A stretch of DNA of 64,000 nucleotides from Plotosus lineatus (GCA_024760905.1 CM045745.1:19592782-19656781), one strand, 5' to 3'; positions 1-14,200 are shown, numbered from the stretch's first letter. A program made the numbers and translations. Notes: a model not told the origin generated them from the letters alone.

Positions 1-2158
1 ACCCCTGAGCTTAAAGTCCTCCTGAACCAGAAAAAGAGGGCTTTCATCTCGGGGGATAGAGAGGAGCAGAAGAAGGTCCAGCGTGAGCTCCAGTGGAGGA
101 TCAGGAGGGCAAAGAAGGACTATGGGAAGAAGCTGGAGGAGAAGCTGGCTCAGAACACTAAAAGGCTCAGGACTAAAAACCATGTCTGGATTTGGGCAGG
201 GTGTCAGAGGGACAGCTGATGGTGACCAGCGCTGGGCGGATGAACTAAACTGTTACTTCAACAGGTTTGATTCTCCCCCCTCCCCCTCTGCCCCCCTCCC
301 AGTTCCCCCCCTCTTCACACGTCTCCAGACCAGCAGACACCTCCCCTCCCCAGGCCAACTTCACTTGACTGCTACAGCCCGACAGACACCCCCTCCCTCT
401 GCAGCCCACCCCAGCCCCCCCCTCTCCCTCACATCAGACCAGGTGAGGAGACGGCTGAGGCGACTAAATCAGAGGAAATCTGAAGGACCAGATGGCATCA
501 GTCCCAGGCTGCTGAGGACCTGCGCAGACCAGCTCTGTGAGGTATTATGCTACCTGTACAACCTGAGCCTCAGCCTGAAGAAGGTTCCCGTCCTGTGGAA
601 GACCTCCTGTGTGGTTCCGGTTCCCAAAACAGCTCAAGCGAAGGAACCAGCCCACTACAGACCTGTCGCCCTGACCTCCCACCTTATGAAGACCATGGAA
701 AGGCTCCTCCTCATACACCTCCGCTCTATGGTGAGTCCCCCCCCCCAGACCCGCTGCAGTTTGCCTACAGGCCCAACATATGGGTAGAAGACGCCGTCAT
801 CTACCTTCTGCAGCGGGCACTCACCCACCTGGAAATCGCTGGCAGCGCTGTGAGGGTCATGTTCTTTGACTTCTCCAGCGCCTTCAACACCATCAGGCCA
901 GCGCTTCTGCGGGGGAAGCTGGAGGACGTGGGAGTGGACGGGCATCTTGCTGCCTGGATCACCGACTACCTTACTAACCGTCCACAGTACATGCGGCTGC
1001 GCGGCTGTAAGTCAAAGGTGGCAGTCTGCAGCACGGGGGCACCGCAGGGCACCGTCCTCTCACCCTTCCTTTTCAACATTTATACCTTGGACTTCAACTA
1101 TAGCACAGACAGCTGCCACCTCCAGAAGTTCTCGGACGACTCCGCCATCGTGGGCCGTGTGTCAGAGGGGAACGAGCTGGAGTACCGGTCGGTCATTGTT
1201 GACTTCGTGGACTGGTGTGAGCGCAACCACTTGTGCTTGAACACCAGGAAGACGAAGGAGATGGTGGTCGACTTCAGAAAAAGCACATAACACACACACA
1301 CACTCACTAGTGAACGTCCAGGGACAGAACATTGAGATAGTGAACAGTTTCAAATACCTGGGCGTTCACCTTAACAATAAACTGGACTGGTCCCACAACA
1401 CCAACGCCCTGTACAAGAAGGGCCAGAGTCGCCTCCACCTTCTGAGGAGACTTAGATCCTTCGGAGTATGCAGACCTCTGCTCAGGACATTTTATGACTC
1501 TGTGGTAGCCTCTGCAATCCTCTACGCTGCCATCTGCTGGGCCCCGGGCAGCACAGAGCGGGACAGAAAGAGACTGAACAAGCTGGTCAGGAGAGCCAGC
1601 TCTGTCCTCGGCTGCCCACTGGACTCTGTGGAGGAGGTGAGTGAGAGGAGGATGGCAGCAAAGCTCACATCCATCTTGGTCAACAGCTCTCACCCACTGC
1701 ACCAGACTGTAGAGAAGCTGAGTAGCTCCTTCAGTGGACGACTAAGACATCCTCAGTGCAGGAAGGAGTGCTACCGCAGGTCGTTCATTCCCACCGCTGT
1801 CAGACTGTACAACACCACTTTGTAACTGTCTGTGAAAATACCGGTTATGTGCAATAAAAACCCCGCGCACTTTAATCAACCACATCTACCCCACTGTGAA
1901 CCATATCACCCCATCTACTCTGCCCTCAGATACATTACACTTTAATATAGGCCAGTCTACAAAGTCGTTCCCTTCTTTTCTTTTATTGTTTATTAATTTA
2001 TACTATTTATGTATCTATTTATTTATTTACTTATATAATATATATGTATGTGTGTATGTTTGTATTTGTATCTACTTTTGCACCCCCTACTGATGGTACC
2101 TCAAGAGCCTGTAACACTGAATTTCTCCATTGTGAGATTAATAAAGCTGTATCTTAGC
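1..2158 (+). mobile_element. L2-like non-LTR retrotransposon, cut by the left window edge
   Basis: Reverse transcriptase and 3' part of a LINE. Frame 1 at the edge (PELKVLLNQKKRAFIS), then frame 2 with EGPDGISPRLLRTCA and AHYRPVALTS, then frame 1 with VMFFDFSSAFNTIRPALL, APQGTVLSPFLFNIY and the FSDD catalytic box near 1131, then frame 2 for the thumb and C-terminal part (KYLGVHLNNKLDW to RLYNTTL, stop near 1823). Frames switch at a poly-C run near 740 and at a CA run near 1290, so the copy is dead. The 3' UTR ends with TGAATTTCTCCATTGTGAGA and TTAATAAAG, an L2/Jockey-type ending. Endonuclease would lie left of the window. Confidence 0.85.
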
Positions 2159-2159
2159 C

Positions 2160-2890
2160 AATAATTTAAGATACGATATGTAAATAAGAGCTGCCAACTT
2201 TAGTGTCTCACACACACACACACACACTACTGCTTTATTGAATTTATATAAGACTGAAGACTATAAAAAAATTCATGCATGCATTAGCAAAATAACATCT
2301 TAATTGTCTGTGCTCATCTATTTACCTCATAAAAAAACCCATTATTAAATCATTAGCCATACTTAGGTGTTAGATAAACATCTTGCATGTAATTCTCCCC
2401 CCAAAATCTAATGTTAATGATGTCAAATAAATGTTAGTGTACTGAACAGTGCTGATTAAGGAATGAAAACCAAACTGTAATGTCTAAACATGAACTTTGA
2501 AAGGCCCTGTAGCAGATTCTCTGCGTCTCTGTAGTATTCAGATAAATTATTCAGCTGAAGATATAAAGGGTAACATGTCTGGGTACAATACTTGTTTAAA
2601 AATAAAAGCAGACAAAAACAAAATGCTTAATTTGGAGTAGCCAGTGAAATATGCGGTAAGTTAAGTGCCACTGTGAAATGATAATTAACCACTTCAAACC
2701 AATGTGGCTTATAATAGCCATAAAGAAACCGCTAATGGTTAGGCATTAAATGGTAGCTGTTGTTAGTTTCATGGAATTTTATGAGAAGCCATAGTCAAGC
2801 TTCATGGTCACATCAGTACTGAAGTGTGAGAAGATATTTTCAGAATATTTGAAAATATCCATTGACAGTGGAATGTTGAGGCATTCTCAC
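2160..2890. other. region left of the last visible adam19 exon
   Basis: AT-rich sequence with a short CA run at 2209-2227. I looked for a last adam19 exon on the minus strand and did not find a convincing one. A minus-strand AATAAA lies near 2231, but it is close to the LINE and not diagnostic. Confidence 0.4.
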
Positions 2891-3078
2891 CTGAGAGCTC
2901 TGAGAGGAGGAATGGCGGTAACCTTGCCTACGGGCTTATGGGCTGCTGCAGGAGGCATCATCACTAGCAAACCCCCGGGTCTGCTGGTAGGTTTGGTTTG
3001 TGTGGCACGGCTGGGGCTCACAGGAAGAGGCCTCTGTGGGGGTATGGGAGAAGGTTTCGAGTGGGCATTTGATGCCAT
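2891..3078 (-). CDS. adam19: adam19 exon r: distal cytoplasmic tail
   Basis: Encodes [31 protein letters not shown] and [11 protein letters not shown]. Acceptor AATCCCAG is good. Either CAG|GTGAGA is a donor to a short last exon, as some ADAM19 isoforms would suggest, or the frame stops at the TGA at 2887-2889. No following exon was recognised to the left. Confidence 0.72.
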
Positions 3079-6000
3079 CTGGGATTAGAAGAAATGACAG
3101 ACAGAGGGGAGACAGAATAATGACTCACAGTACCTGAAATAAATGGCTGCCCAAATAATTGTACTAAATTATATCATTCGACCTGAACACCATATTGATC
3201 AATGACATACTGCTTAGCAGCTGCAACATAAAAAGCACACCATCAAATGCATACTAATGCAGCCACAACGACCCGCATCTGCTTCCTGTAGCACTCACAA
3301 TTATGGAGATGCAAATCAGACCCAGCCATCATACTATAAAACAACCCACCAGCCTTAACTTCCCATAAATCACCACTGCATTTGTGTAACAAGTTCATCT
3401 AATGGGACATGGTGTAATGCAAAAAAAAATTGCCGTCTGCAGATTTAGCCTGCTTTCCTACAGCTGGTTCGAATCTTAAACACCTTGATGATTCTCATAT
3501 TAACCAGACATGCTAAAGGAGAGCTGGAACTAATAAGGCTGAACTCTATCTTGCAACACAAGTGGAAAAGTAATCTCTGGGTCGTTCTGCCAAAGTGTCT
3601 GACTGAGCTCATAAGGGGAGGAAGTGTGAGAACTGGGGTTTATACCATTGGGCTGCGTGTGGGATTGAGAGGCAGAGGTTTCTTGGGAGGGCTGAGCTTC
3701 GCAGCAATAGGACTGCACTTGACTTCCTCCAGAGGTTTGCTGAAGGGAGGAGGGGGCCGAGGCACTTTGACATCATGAAGGTGGGGGGAAGGAGCAGGCC
3801 GGAGGGGACGGACAATGTTGACTGGCTGGGTGCCATTGGAGGCAGGGCCTGGTCGTAGAGGGAGCACTTCCTTACTTGTATGAGGTAGCTGTTGAGAGCA
3901 TACAACACCAAGTAATTGGTCAAGATTAACGGTTATAGTTTAATACTAACATATTTACAAGTATTAGCATCTGTTATGGAATAATTTCACATTTCATATG
4001 GCTGCTTATTTACATAGCAAATAGTTAATAATAATGATGATGATGATTATGTCCATACCTTAAGATTGGCACTTTTGTTGGACGGTCCCACGACCTTCAG
4101 ATGGAAAGCTGGGTTTAAGTGTCCATTCTTCCTCAAGGAATTTTCATTTCTGGTGAAATAAAATCATATAAAACACTGTTAAATTAAAAATATGTACTTT
4201 CAATGAACAATGACTATTTTAGAGCAGCCTGAGATTGCTGAGATATCTTAAGGAGATTTTATTTTTATTTTTTTGGAATGTCAAGGCTGTTCAGCGAGTT
4301 TACATATTTAATATGCATGTTCATGTAGAAGACTCTTCATCGAAAAAACATGCCACATTTGGGTTTTCAAAAAGGTCTAAGAAGAAACCAAATATATAAT
4401 CTATAAATATAAGTATCCAGCCTGAATATCAGTTGATTAGTTCATCTTGTGATTCAAGCAACAATTGTGGTTTGAGTGTTATTTGGAATTTTTCAGGACA
4501 TGATCCAAGCCACCATGTGAATTTTCTAGTTTTCAGTACATTTTTCAAATATCTTTCTCTTTGCGTTTTATTTCAGTTTGGGTTTGTATTTGATATACTG
4601 TCTTCTTGCTAGATGACTTTAAATTCAATTATGGCTTATTTGAGGGAATCTAAATTTTAAAATGGGATTTCAATAATTTTCAGAACCGCTTGATCCTAAT
4701 TAGGGTTGCAAAGAGGCTGGTGTCCATCTCAGCCAACTCTCGACGAGGGCAGAGTATACATGGGACAACCTGCCAGGCCATCGCAGGGTAGAAACATGCT
4801 GACGGCTGTGCCGCCTACTCTTGAAGAAAGTCAGCAATGGTTTAAATTTAAAATACGTATACTATTTTATAATTTATGGAAAAATTGATGTATTCGTATT
4901 CATTCAAAATATTTAAAAAAAGGCACAGTATTCTGTAAAAATTTCTCCAGATTCAGTTTCTGAGACAAATCATTTCTCAAGACTTTTATTGTTTTTCTAA
5001 ATATTTACTATTTTCAAAGTGAATTTTTTCCAAATTACCTGCCATATGAAAGATTTTCGAGACTGGAGACATTTTATAAATAAGAGAAAAATAATCACAA
5101 GTTAATCCAGCAACTATTAGCATGCAAGAACTCCAATTTTCAGGAACTCGGTGATTTTTAGAAAATATTTCGGTGTTGATATAATAATACTAAAATGATT
5201 TGCATCCCTTGCAGTAGATGTATTTTGTTGTGCATTGTTGATTGTTTCAGCGAAGCGCCGTGTGGTGAAAACTCAGCAGTTTTGGCTTGGCAGAAAGGTG
5301 GTATTTTCATCTTCCACTTAATCCGGGGTCAGGTCGTGGGGGCAGCAGCCTAAGCAGTGAGGTCCAGAGGCCCCTCTCCCCAGCCAGTTCCTCTTCTGGG
5401 GGGACACCGAGGCATTCCCAGACCAGCTGAGAAATAAAATTCCTCCACCGTGTTCTAGGTCAACCACAGGGTCTCTTTCCGATTGGACATGCCCGAAACA
5501 CCACACCAGAGAGGCATTTGGAAGGCATTCTAACCAGATGCTCAAGCCACCTCAACTGGCTCCTCTCACTGCAGAAGAGCAGCGGTTCTACTCTGAGCTC
5601 CTTCCGGATGTTTGAGCTTCTCATCCCATCCCTAAAGGTGAGGCCTGCCACCCAGCAAAGAAAGTGGCCGCTTGTAGCTGCAATCTTGTTCTTTCAGTCA
5701 CTATCCAAAGCATGTAACCATAGGTGAGGGTTGGAACATAGATCAACTCTTAAATTGACAGCTTTGCCTCGCGGCTCAGCTCCCTCTTCACCACAACGGA
5801 CCGGTACAGGCTCGACTGCTGCAAGCCACCTATCGAGATCAACAGCAACAAGGATGCCCACACAGAGTCGTCGCCTCTCCCCATGAGCAACTTGACAATG
5901 GAATAGGGTCCAGACCCTCGAGATGGGTGGTTCCAGAGCTTGTATGAGTTGAAGTGACTACTGCTTGAATCTCCACCTTACCATAGTGGAGGGGTTTGTG

Positions 6001-7427
6001 TGTCCTACATATCCCAGGATCTATATTGTCGGGGGGCATTATGCCTCTGGTAGGGTCACCCAAGGCAAACAGGTCCGAGGTGAAGGTCCAGACAAAGCAT
6101 GGTTCAAAAGACCACTGAAGAAAGAAGAAACAAGGATACTGTTTCACTTACTCGAAAGTGGGGTCCTGGCTGAAGCCAGACCTGGGGGCGGGGCTTGAAA
6201 GCGAGTGCCTGGTGGTCGGGCTTCTGCCCATGGAGCCCATCTCGAAAAGGAGATATGAGTCTGCCCTCTATGGCTATAGGGGTTGGGTACAGTGTGAGTT
6301 GGATGGCAGCCGAAGGCATGGGTTCTGTTGGACCGATCCTCGGCTACTGTCTGTCTCTTGGGACATGGAATGTCACCAGGGAAGGTGGTAATTTTTAAAA
6401 AAACAAAATATTTGATGCCCGTGTGAATTAATCATGTACAGTTGCATTGTTGGAACGCCATCATTATTTTCCACGTCATTATTTTCCACTTGGTACAGAG
6501 CCAGCAGCCTAAGCAATGAGATGTCCCTCTCACTGGCCACTTCCTCCAGCTCTTTCGAATGGACACTGAGGTGTTCCTAGACCAGCCGAGAGACATAGTC
6601 CCTCCAGCGTATTCTGGGTCAACCCTAGGGTCTCTTCCTGGTTGGCAAGCTTGAAACACCACACCAGGGAGGCGTTCAGGAGTCATTCTAATTAGATGCC
6701 CGAGCCACGTAAACTGGCTCCTCTTAATTCCACTCCAAACTCCTCCCTATATTTTGGGTATATGGACTGTTTTAGCAGCTCAGTTACTTGAGTAAAAGTC
6801 TTTACATGCACAAGTACATATTGTTATGGTTGACGAAAAAAAAAAAAAAAAAAAAAAAAATTTCCCAAAGATAAACGTATCACAAATTAAATGGTGAAAA
6901 AACTATATACAGTGGTACCTCACCTTACAAAAGTCTCACCAAATGAAAAATTCAGGTTACGAAAAGCATTTTCCTAAAATTTTTGTCTCAGGATACGAAA
7001 CAAGTTCACGTTATGAAAAGCGCCATCTTAAAAATTCAAACGCGCCATTCAACCATTCAAACAATGCACGAGCTGCTCTCCCATCAATGACGTTCAAACA
7101 TCCCTCCCTGCTGGCCTCCCATTGGCTAACACCTGAGCTATCGTTCATGTCGCCTTCACTCAAGCGCCATCTTGGACAGGTCCACCTGACGCGATCTTGG
7201 ACAGGGACGCCATCTTGACCTGACGCCATCTTGGACGCCATCTTGAACATCATTGCCTAGGAGGAATGACGCATCTACCTCCCATTGCCTATTATTGAGC
7301 TGAATCCACCATGATGCTTTTCGTGTAAAGGACAGAGTAACTTTCCATAAACATTTGTAAGATTACAAATTATAACTCTGATAAGAAGTCATGGTGAACA
7401 CATGCGCGCGCGCACACACACACACAC

Positions 7428-7482
<55 letters not shown>

Positions 7483-10207
7483 TATGGAATAAGGAGAAGA
7501 AACGGGCTCGAGTAACATCACAAAGGAATATGGCCAAACCCGTCTATCATCGGTACGATATTGAGGCAGAAGGAGGTCTTAAAAGATATGCTTTTATAAT
7601 TTTTAAAGGGTTTAGGGGTAGTATTGGGAGCCTTGGAACGAATCACGAGTTTTACATGTAAAATGCGGTTCAAGTTACGAAAAAATGCAGGTTTCGAAAA
7701 AGCTCTGGAATGGATTAATTTCGGAAGTTGAGGTACCACTGTAATTTTTTTTTTTTTTACAATCGACTCTGTGTTCAACCAATTAGGGTTGGACTGTGTG
7801 TCTTAAAACAGAGTGGAAAAAAAAATAATGACCTTAAAAACATCTGGAAAAAATGTAAGTGTCTCTTCAAATTTAGATCCAGCATCTCCGTTTCCTAAAT
7901 TGACACAGACTTCCTGAAGACGATCTGAAAGAGGCCAGATTCCTATTTTTTTCCATAAATACAGTTGAAGTTCTTTAAATATTCAAGTCATGCCATTTTC
8001 TAAGCCTTTCTATTATGGTATCAGAAGTCAACGGCTGGTGAAGGTGGAGTGCACCCTGACCAGCTCAATAAACCACTACATGGCACCACACGCAGAAACA
8101 TTCTCACTAAGGGGCAATATGCAATAGCCTATTAGCCTGATGTGCAGGTCTTTGGATTTTTGGAGGAAACTGGATTACCCAGATGGAACCCAAACATAGA
8201 GCACGCAAACATCACACTTAAATGCCCTCATCACCGAGGCTTTTATTTAAGGCGCATTTTCTGAACACTGTGCCATCCAATTGAACAGATTTTTGACAAA
8301 GTAATTGTGATGAATCATTATATATCTATTTAAATCTACTCTCTTTTCACAATTATAATAGAAGTTATATCAAACACGCCCACAAACTTCAACACAATGA
8401 TCCTGCCCCTTATTACTGCATTTACCCTCCTCACCAGTCCCATAATGTCTTTTTCATTTGCAAACACTTTTCATTCTTTGCAGGCTTTTTTTTATAGCAT
8501 TGCTAATGGTATACCTGTTGTTAGCTTTGCTCTTCTCCCTCTGTGAGAGCCATTTGTGGTAATAGGAGGTCTTGATTTTGATGCAGTAAAAGGCGATGAG
8601 AACAGCAGGGAGCAGCACCAGAAAAGCAAAGAGCAGACCGACAACTAGCCCCACCTGGCCTAAATGCACACAGCAAATACACAGAAAAATAAACTTCAAC
8701 AAAAATACCATTTAATAGAAAAGTCCATGGCCCGATGTATAAAAATAATAAAGTGCATGAAAGCACTATATAGAGCTGCAGAATACTGATAGAATAAAAA
8801 AAAAAAAAAAAACCACAGATTATATAGAGGGTTTTTTATTACTTATGAACTGAGCCTCGGTCACAATCAAACTGAGATGGTCATAAAGAGAAAACATTGA
8901 AAGGCCGGTGTGCAATAATGAAAGCGCTGTTTTGATAAAAGGTGAGTGTGTATGAAAGAGAATGATGGGAAAAGATTAGAGAGCAGATATGATGGCGACA
9001 AAACAATACCTAAAATCATTAAAATGTTATTTATAGACCGAGTAGATGAGTTCAGGGTATAAGGGTGTAGTAGACAGAAAAGAGAGGAAAGATAAGCTCA
9101 CTGTCATACTGCACCGGTCCGCTGTCCACGCTGCCTCCCAGCCCTGGTTTATCACAAAAGGGTGGTGCCCAGCCTCGGTTACAGTGGCAGTTATTGTTGC
9201 TGTTACACACCTGCATACAAAACAGCAGTGTACGCTGAAGAAGGACAAATGGAAACCTGATTTCACCTGGCTTAACTGAATTCAATTTGGGTTGGATAGG
9301 ACTTTTCTACACTATTCATAGTCCCAGAGCAGATTTACAGTAATTCAGATATTGATTTAGATCCATAATTTGCAAGCTAGAGGCAACCGTGGCAAGGAGA
9401 AGAAACCATGAGAGCAACCAGGCTCAAAGGCGAACTTGACTTCTTCTTCTGAGGTTTTATGTTTACTGTGTTCCCGGGGGGTGGGTGGGGTGGGGTGTGG
9501 GGTTTGTACAGGTTATCAGCAAAGTGTGAAATAAATTATTTATAATCCCTGGAGAGTTTCATGTGCAATATGTATTTTCATAAACAGTAGAGTCTCATTA
9601 AATTTTGCATGTCAAGGTCCAATGCACCTCAACACATATTAAGTGATTCTGCATTTTCACATGTAAAAATTCTTATTCTTCTGGATAATATCATAAAATA
9701 CACACAGGTGAGATCAAGTGAGGTGTGGACTGCTGTGTATACAGGTGTATGTATGTACAGGTGTTGGAGCGAATATGACAGTATGAATGCACTGTGCAGG
9801 TGTCAACACTACCATAGATCAAACAGAATTATTTTATATGACTAATACGATCATTATTAATATGATTATATGATAATATTAATATTTCAGACTAAGATGA
9901 CTAAAAATGCACTTTTTGGTCATTTCCATGTTACGAAAACATGAGATCCAAGGGTGTTTAAAAGAAGTGCATATTCACGAGATTTTACTCTAATAACAAC
10001 AATGCATTTTATTCTTACTGTATATACATCACCTAGAAATTGTATACATATGAAATAAGCGTGAAAAGTTTGGCAAAGAGCACTCTTGTTTGCTGAAATG
10101 TGCTCGATTTTCTCTTTCTCTCTCTCACACACACACACGCACACACGCACACACACACACACGCCAAGACACACACACACGCAAGACGCACACACACACA
10201 CACACAC

Positions 10208-10247
<40 letters not shown>

Positions 10248-10307
10248 CACACACACACACACACACACACGCGCACATACACACACACGCGCGCACACAC
10301 ACACACA

Positions 10308-10371
<64 letters not shown>

Positions 10372-10806
10372 GCCTAGGGTGAACAAGGATCCTTACAGAA
10401 TCCTTAGGCAATGTGCATGTCGGATTTTAATTTATCCTTTTTTTAGGCATTCTATGCAGTGACAAGTGTCACACTTTGCTGGTAACATATACACAAAATC
10501 CAAAAACGTTCACCCCCCCCTTTCTCAAAACTGTACATTGTTTCACTTGAACAGGTGATCATTCTTTTAATGAAAATAAAAAAGTATATCATTGCGCACC
10601 CATAAATGAGTGATGTATTTAAATTGTTCAAAAGATGATTCTGGAACAAATTTGTTTCCTGGAACTAAATTTATGTGGATCATTCTCAAATGGGTCAAAT
10701 TTAATTATTCACATTTTGGACCAAATATTTCCCAAGAACTATAAAGAATTAAAAGAACAACCCCTGCCCAGAACATACCACATGGACACATGCATGTCAG
10801 ACAAAA

Positions 10807-10858
<52 letters not shown>

Positions 10859-11148
10859 AAAATAAAAGGACAGGACAAAGACTTTCTATTGAAACTCCAT
10901 TTATCACTACAGATCTGTTTCGAGGGGTGGTGAAACCATCCTCTCTCTTCAGGTGATTATAGAAGAATAATCTATATTTTTCTATAATCACCTGAAGAGA
11001 GAGGATGGTTTCACCACCCCTCGAAACAGATCTGTAGTGATAAATGGAGTTTCAATAGAAAGTCTTTGTCCTGTCCTTTTATTTTTGTTTATTTGCTCTA
11101 CCAAAAAGTATTGAGCACTCTCCTACGGAAGGATCTACTCAGAAAATC

Positions 11149-11206
<58 letters not shown>

Positions 11207-14200
11207 TTCTAAAATTTTTCTGCAAAATTAGTTGCAAAGCACAGACGAAAATTTTTTAGATTTTAGAGTGTTACTTATTTTTCGTGCCATGCTATCATTG
11301 AAGTCTCAACTCAAAGTGGTGATAGTGGGGCTTGCGGTAAAGATCTTGCATTAAAATTTATATCCAAAGTAGAAATTCCTCGTTGTCTTACACTGTGAGG
11401 TGAGAATTATAGATCGATTTAATTTACGGTTGCATATGTAACCGGTGGTGTCCATACCAGTTACCTACGGCTCTGACCCATTTTTCCTGTGAGAGTTGAG
11501 GTTCCATGTTACTGTGTTCACCGTACAACTGAGTTTCTCCGAGAGTGGATTTATTTCAGACATAATCGAGCAGTAATTCATTTATTCACCAAAAAGAAAT
11601 GGGATGAAAATCTTGTCGAATAAATTTGAAAGTGAATTTGGTGTTACATATGGATTTATTCCTTTTTGTTACTAATAAATGCAGTTATGTCCATGCAGTT
11701 GTTCGTTCACTCTCTTTGTAAAAAAGGGTTCATGAATTTATAGTCGGTATAGAAGGAGAGAACAGTGAAATATGGGGATTGTGAATGTCACACTTTGATA
11801 TGAAAAGTCAGAGAATTGTCGAGATTTTTTTCCCCCTTTAAAATATTCCTAATATTTGGATAGAAAGTTTAAGCTAACTACCTAACCAACTTTCGAAATA
11901 CAGGGTTCCCTCACTTTCCGCGGTTACTTGGGACCAAGATCCCCCGTGAAGTAGGACCAACCCACCCCAACTGACCTATACGTACATGTTTATGTGTATA
12001 TAATATCAATAAATACATATTCAATGCTATAAATACTTATAATAACCATTAAACATTCAAAAATAACGCATAAGATGTAAATAAAATATAAATACACACA
12101 CATACAGACGCACGCACATGCACATGCACATGCACGCACTCAAATGCGCACCTCACAAAAATGTAAGTAGTTTTGATGGGAGGTTTTGGGTTGTTTTTTG
12201 TTAGTTTAGGTTTTTTTTTGCATAATTGGCCTTGTTTTTTGCAGCATTTTCCTTAACCTTTCCCTTATTCTTCCTTAATTTCCTTATTTTTTAAATTCGA
12301 TGAATATTTAAAAATAAAAAAAAACGCGATGCACTGAAGCCACATGAATTGAAGTGAGAAGTAGCGAGGGATCCCTGTATAACGATTTGTAAATCATAAG
12401 TTGTGCTTGGTGTGGATTACTTTTTATGCCGTTGAAAAAGTAACTGACAATGTGAGAAATAAAAGCTATAACTATATAATAAAGTTTTGTGTGTATACAC
12501 TTCTGAGGTAGTCTTACAGTTCACCGCTGAAGGCACGGTGGCATTTCTAAAATACACATTAATAGTTTCCGGATTTTAAGATTAAGAGTAAATGTATTAA
12601 GATGTTCCTGAGACAATTTTTTTTTTTTTTTTTTTTTTTAATACAGACACTCCACTGAATCCAGGGCTCAGCGATGACATTTCTGTGTGGAGTTTGCATA
12701 TTCTCCTTGTGCTTGCACTGGTTTCCTACAGGTACCTCTGGGTACTCCAATTTTGTCCCACAGTCATAAGACATTCACATTGGGCTAATTGGCTGTTTTT
12801 AAATTGCCCCTAGTTATGACTGTGTGTGTTGCCCTGCAATGGACTTATGAGCTTTTCAATGTATAAATCCATTTGTTCAGAAACGGCTGAGAAAGCAGTT
12901 AAACAGAAAGTGCTTAAAGCTTTATGGATATAAAGGATAAAGCAGTTTGGCGCATGTATGAATGAATGAATGAATGACTCCCAGGAAATATTCTAAAAAT
13001 TTCACAGGCCATGTTGGACACCCTAACACAAAATAATGTAGTTGCAAATTTGTTTTGAGCGAATCACTGAAAGTAAATTTCTCCCCGATTGTAATTTTTA
13101 TGATGCAGACTCTTATTTCATGCTCAATGTAATAAAAAAAAAAATCCAAAGAAAAGTAGAAGAAAAGACTTGCAGTACTGCAATAACATTTATTTTGCTC
13201 ATGAACCTCACACATCTCTAAGCCACGGGATCAATGCGGAATCAAGTGATAGTGCAAAAGAATAATAGGAAAGGGCTTTCTGAGTCACTAATCCAGCTTC
13301 CAAGCATTTTCTTGTTTGGCTGCCCTTTCAAAACCTGACAGAGTAAACAAGTGATAAATAAAGAAATGAGAATAAATGGAAAGAGAAAGAAAGAAAAGGC
13401 AAACAGATTAAAGACGATGACGCTCGGTGTTGATGTTGCTTGGAGGCTGTTTACCACCATTTGCAAAAAAGTACACAAATAAACTGCACCTTCTTAATTT
13501 AAGAAAATGTTCCTTTTAGTGCCAGCAAACATCGGAGTGACCCTGGGATAGTATTAAAGGATTTAGATGTGTGAAATTCAGCCTGACTCCAAGTTGAGAA
13601 GAGTTTATACAGGATGAATAGTAATGTTTGTGGCAATGGTTTCAGGGAGGAAAGTTCCGTTTATTTTAGACCAATCGCATACGAGAAGAGAAGTTATAAA
13701 AAACATCTGTTTGTTTCTTACCCCATGACCATTGCAACGAGCAATGCAGGCCTCCAGCTCAGCAAAAGATGTATTTTGGCAACGGCGATCCTTGCACACC
13801 TGGAGGAGTCAAAAAAAAAAAAAAAAATTCAGCTTTACATGGAAATCGGTGTCACATTAAATTTAGGCACAGATAAATAGCATGATCACATTTCACAAAT
13901 TATCATAAATGTATAATAAATGGCAAGGTTGGCTTGGGATGATACCTCATAAATAATTCTGTAGCCTATTGACCTGTACAGAATAATTTCATCTAGTTTA
14001 ATGTGGAATGGTGGTCTAGTGGTATAGGGCGCTGGATCGCTGATCCAAAAGTAGGGGGTTCGAGTCCCACTCTTCAGAAGGTTGTCACTGTCCCCCCCCA
14101 GTGCAGCTAACTGGGTTATCAAAGGCGGGCCATGTCTCTCACTGTCTATGGTGAGAGGCATGTAAAAGAACCATTGCTGACTTTCGTAAAGAGTAGCTGC

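Larger units (their letters stand above)
10856..11088. repeat. perfect inverted repeat, 108-bp arms, 17-bp spacer
   Basis: Left arm 10856-10963 and right arm 10981-11088 are exact reverse complements, checked base by base. The spacer is 10964-10980. Each arm holds a complete hammerhead-like core. TA arrays flank it on both sides. Such an inverted pair could be a head-to-head terminal unit of a Penelope-like element or retrozyme; that origin is inference. Confidence 0.92.
10740..11690. repeat. AT-rich dispersed repeat, copy 1, interrupted by a palindrome
   Basis: The left part (CATGTCAGACAAAATAAT) and right part (GCAAAATTAGTTGCAA, GGATTTATTTCAGAC) both recur at 39640-39734 and 41291-41680. 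In this copy the central TA-rich site holds the 108-bp palindrome and two TA arrays. The family is not identified. Confidence 0.65.

Noticed and set aside
2887..2890. Calling 2887 the certain C-terminus of the ADAM protein
   Set aside because: The TGA overlaps a strong CAG|GTGAGA donor, and ADAM19-type tails commonly continue into a short last exon, so both options are left open.
10033..10462. Long open frames rich in His/Thr or Cys/Val over the CA array
   Set aside because: They arise on both strands and in several frames because dinucleotide repeats lack stop codons. There is no domain or splice context.
13242..13478. Hydrophobic minus-strand open frame resembling a membrane protein
   Set aside because: T-rich intron DNA gives Phe/Leu runs by composition. 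It sits between two adam19 exons that join in frame.
14011..14090. tRNA gene candidates at SINE heads (also 24970, 50395, 55710, 63270)
   Set aside because: A- and B-box-like words are present but the cloverleaf is degraded, and each is followed by a repeated SINE body.
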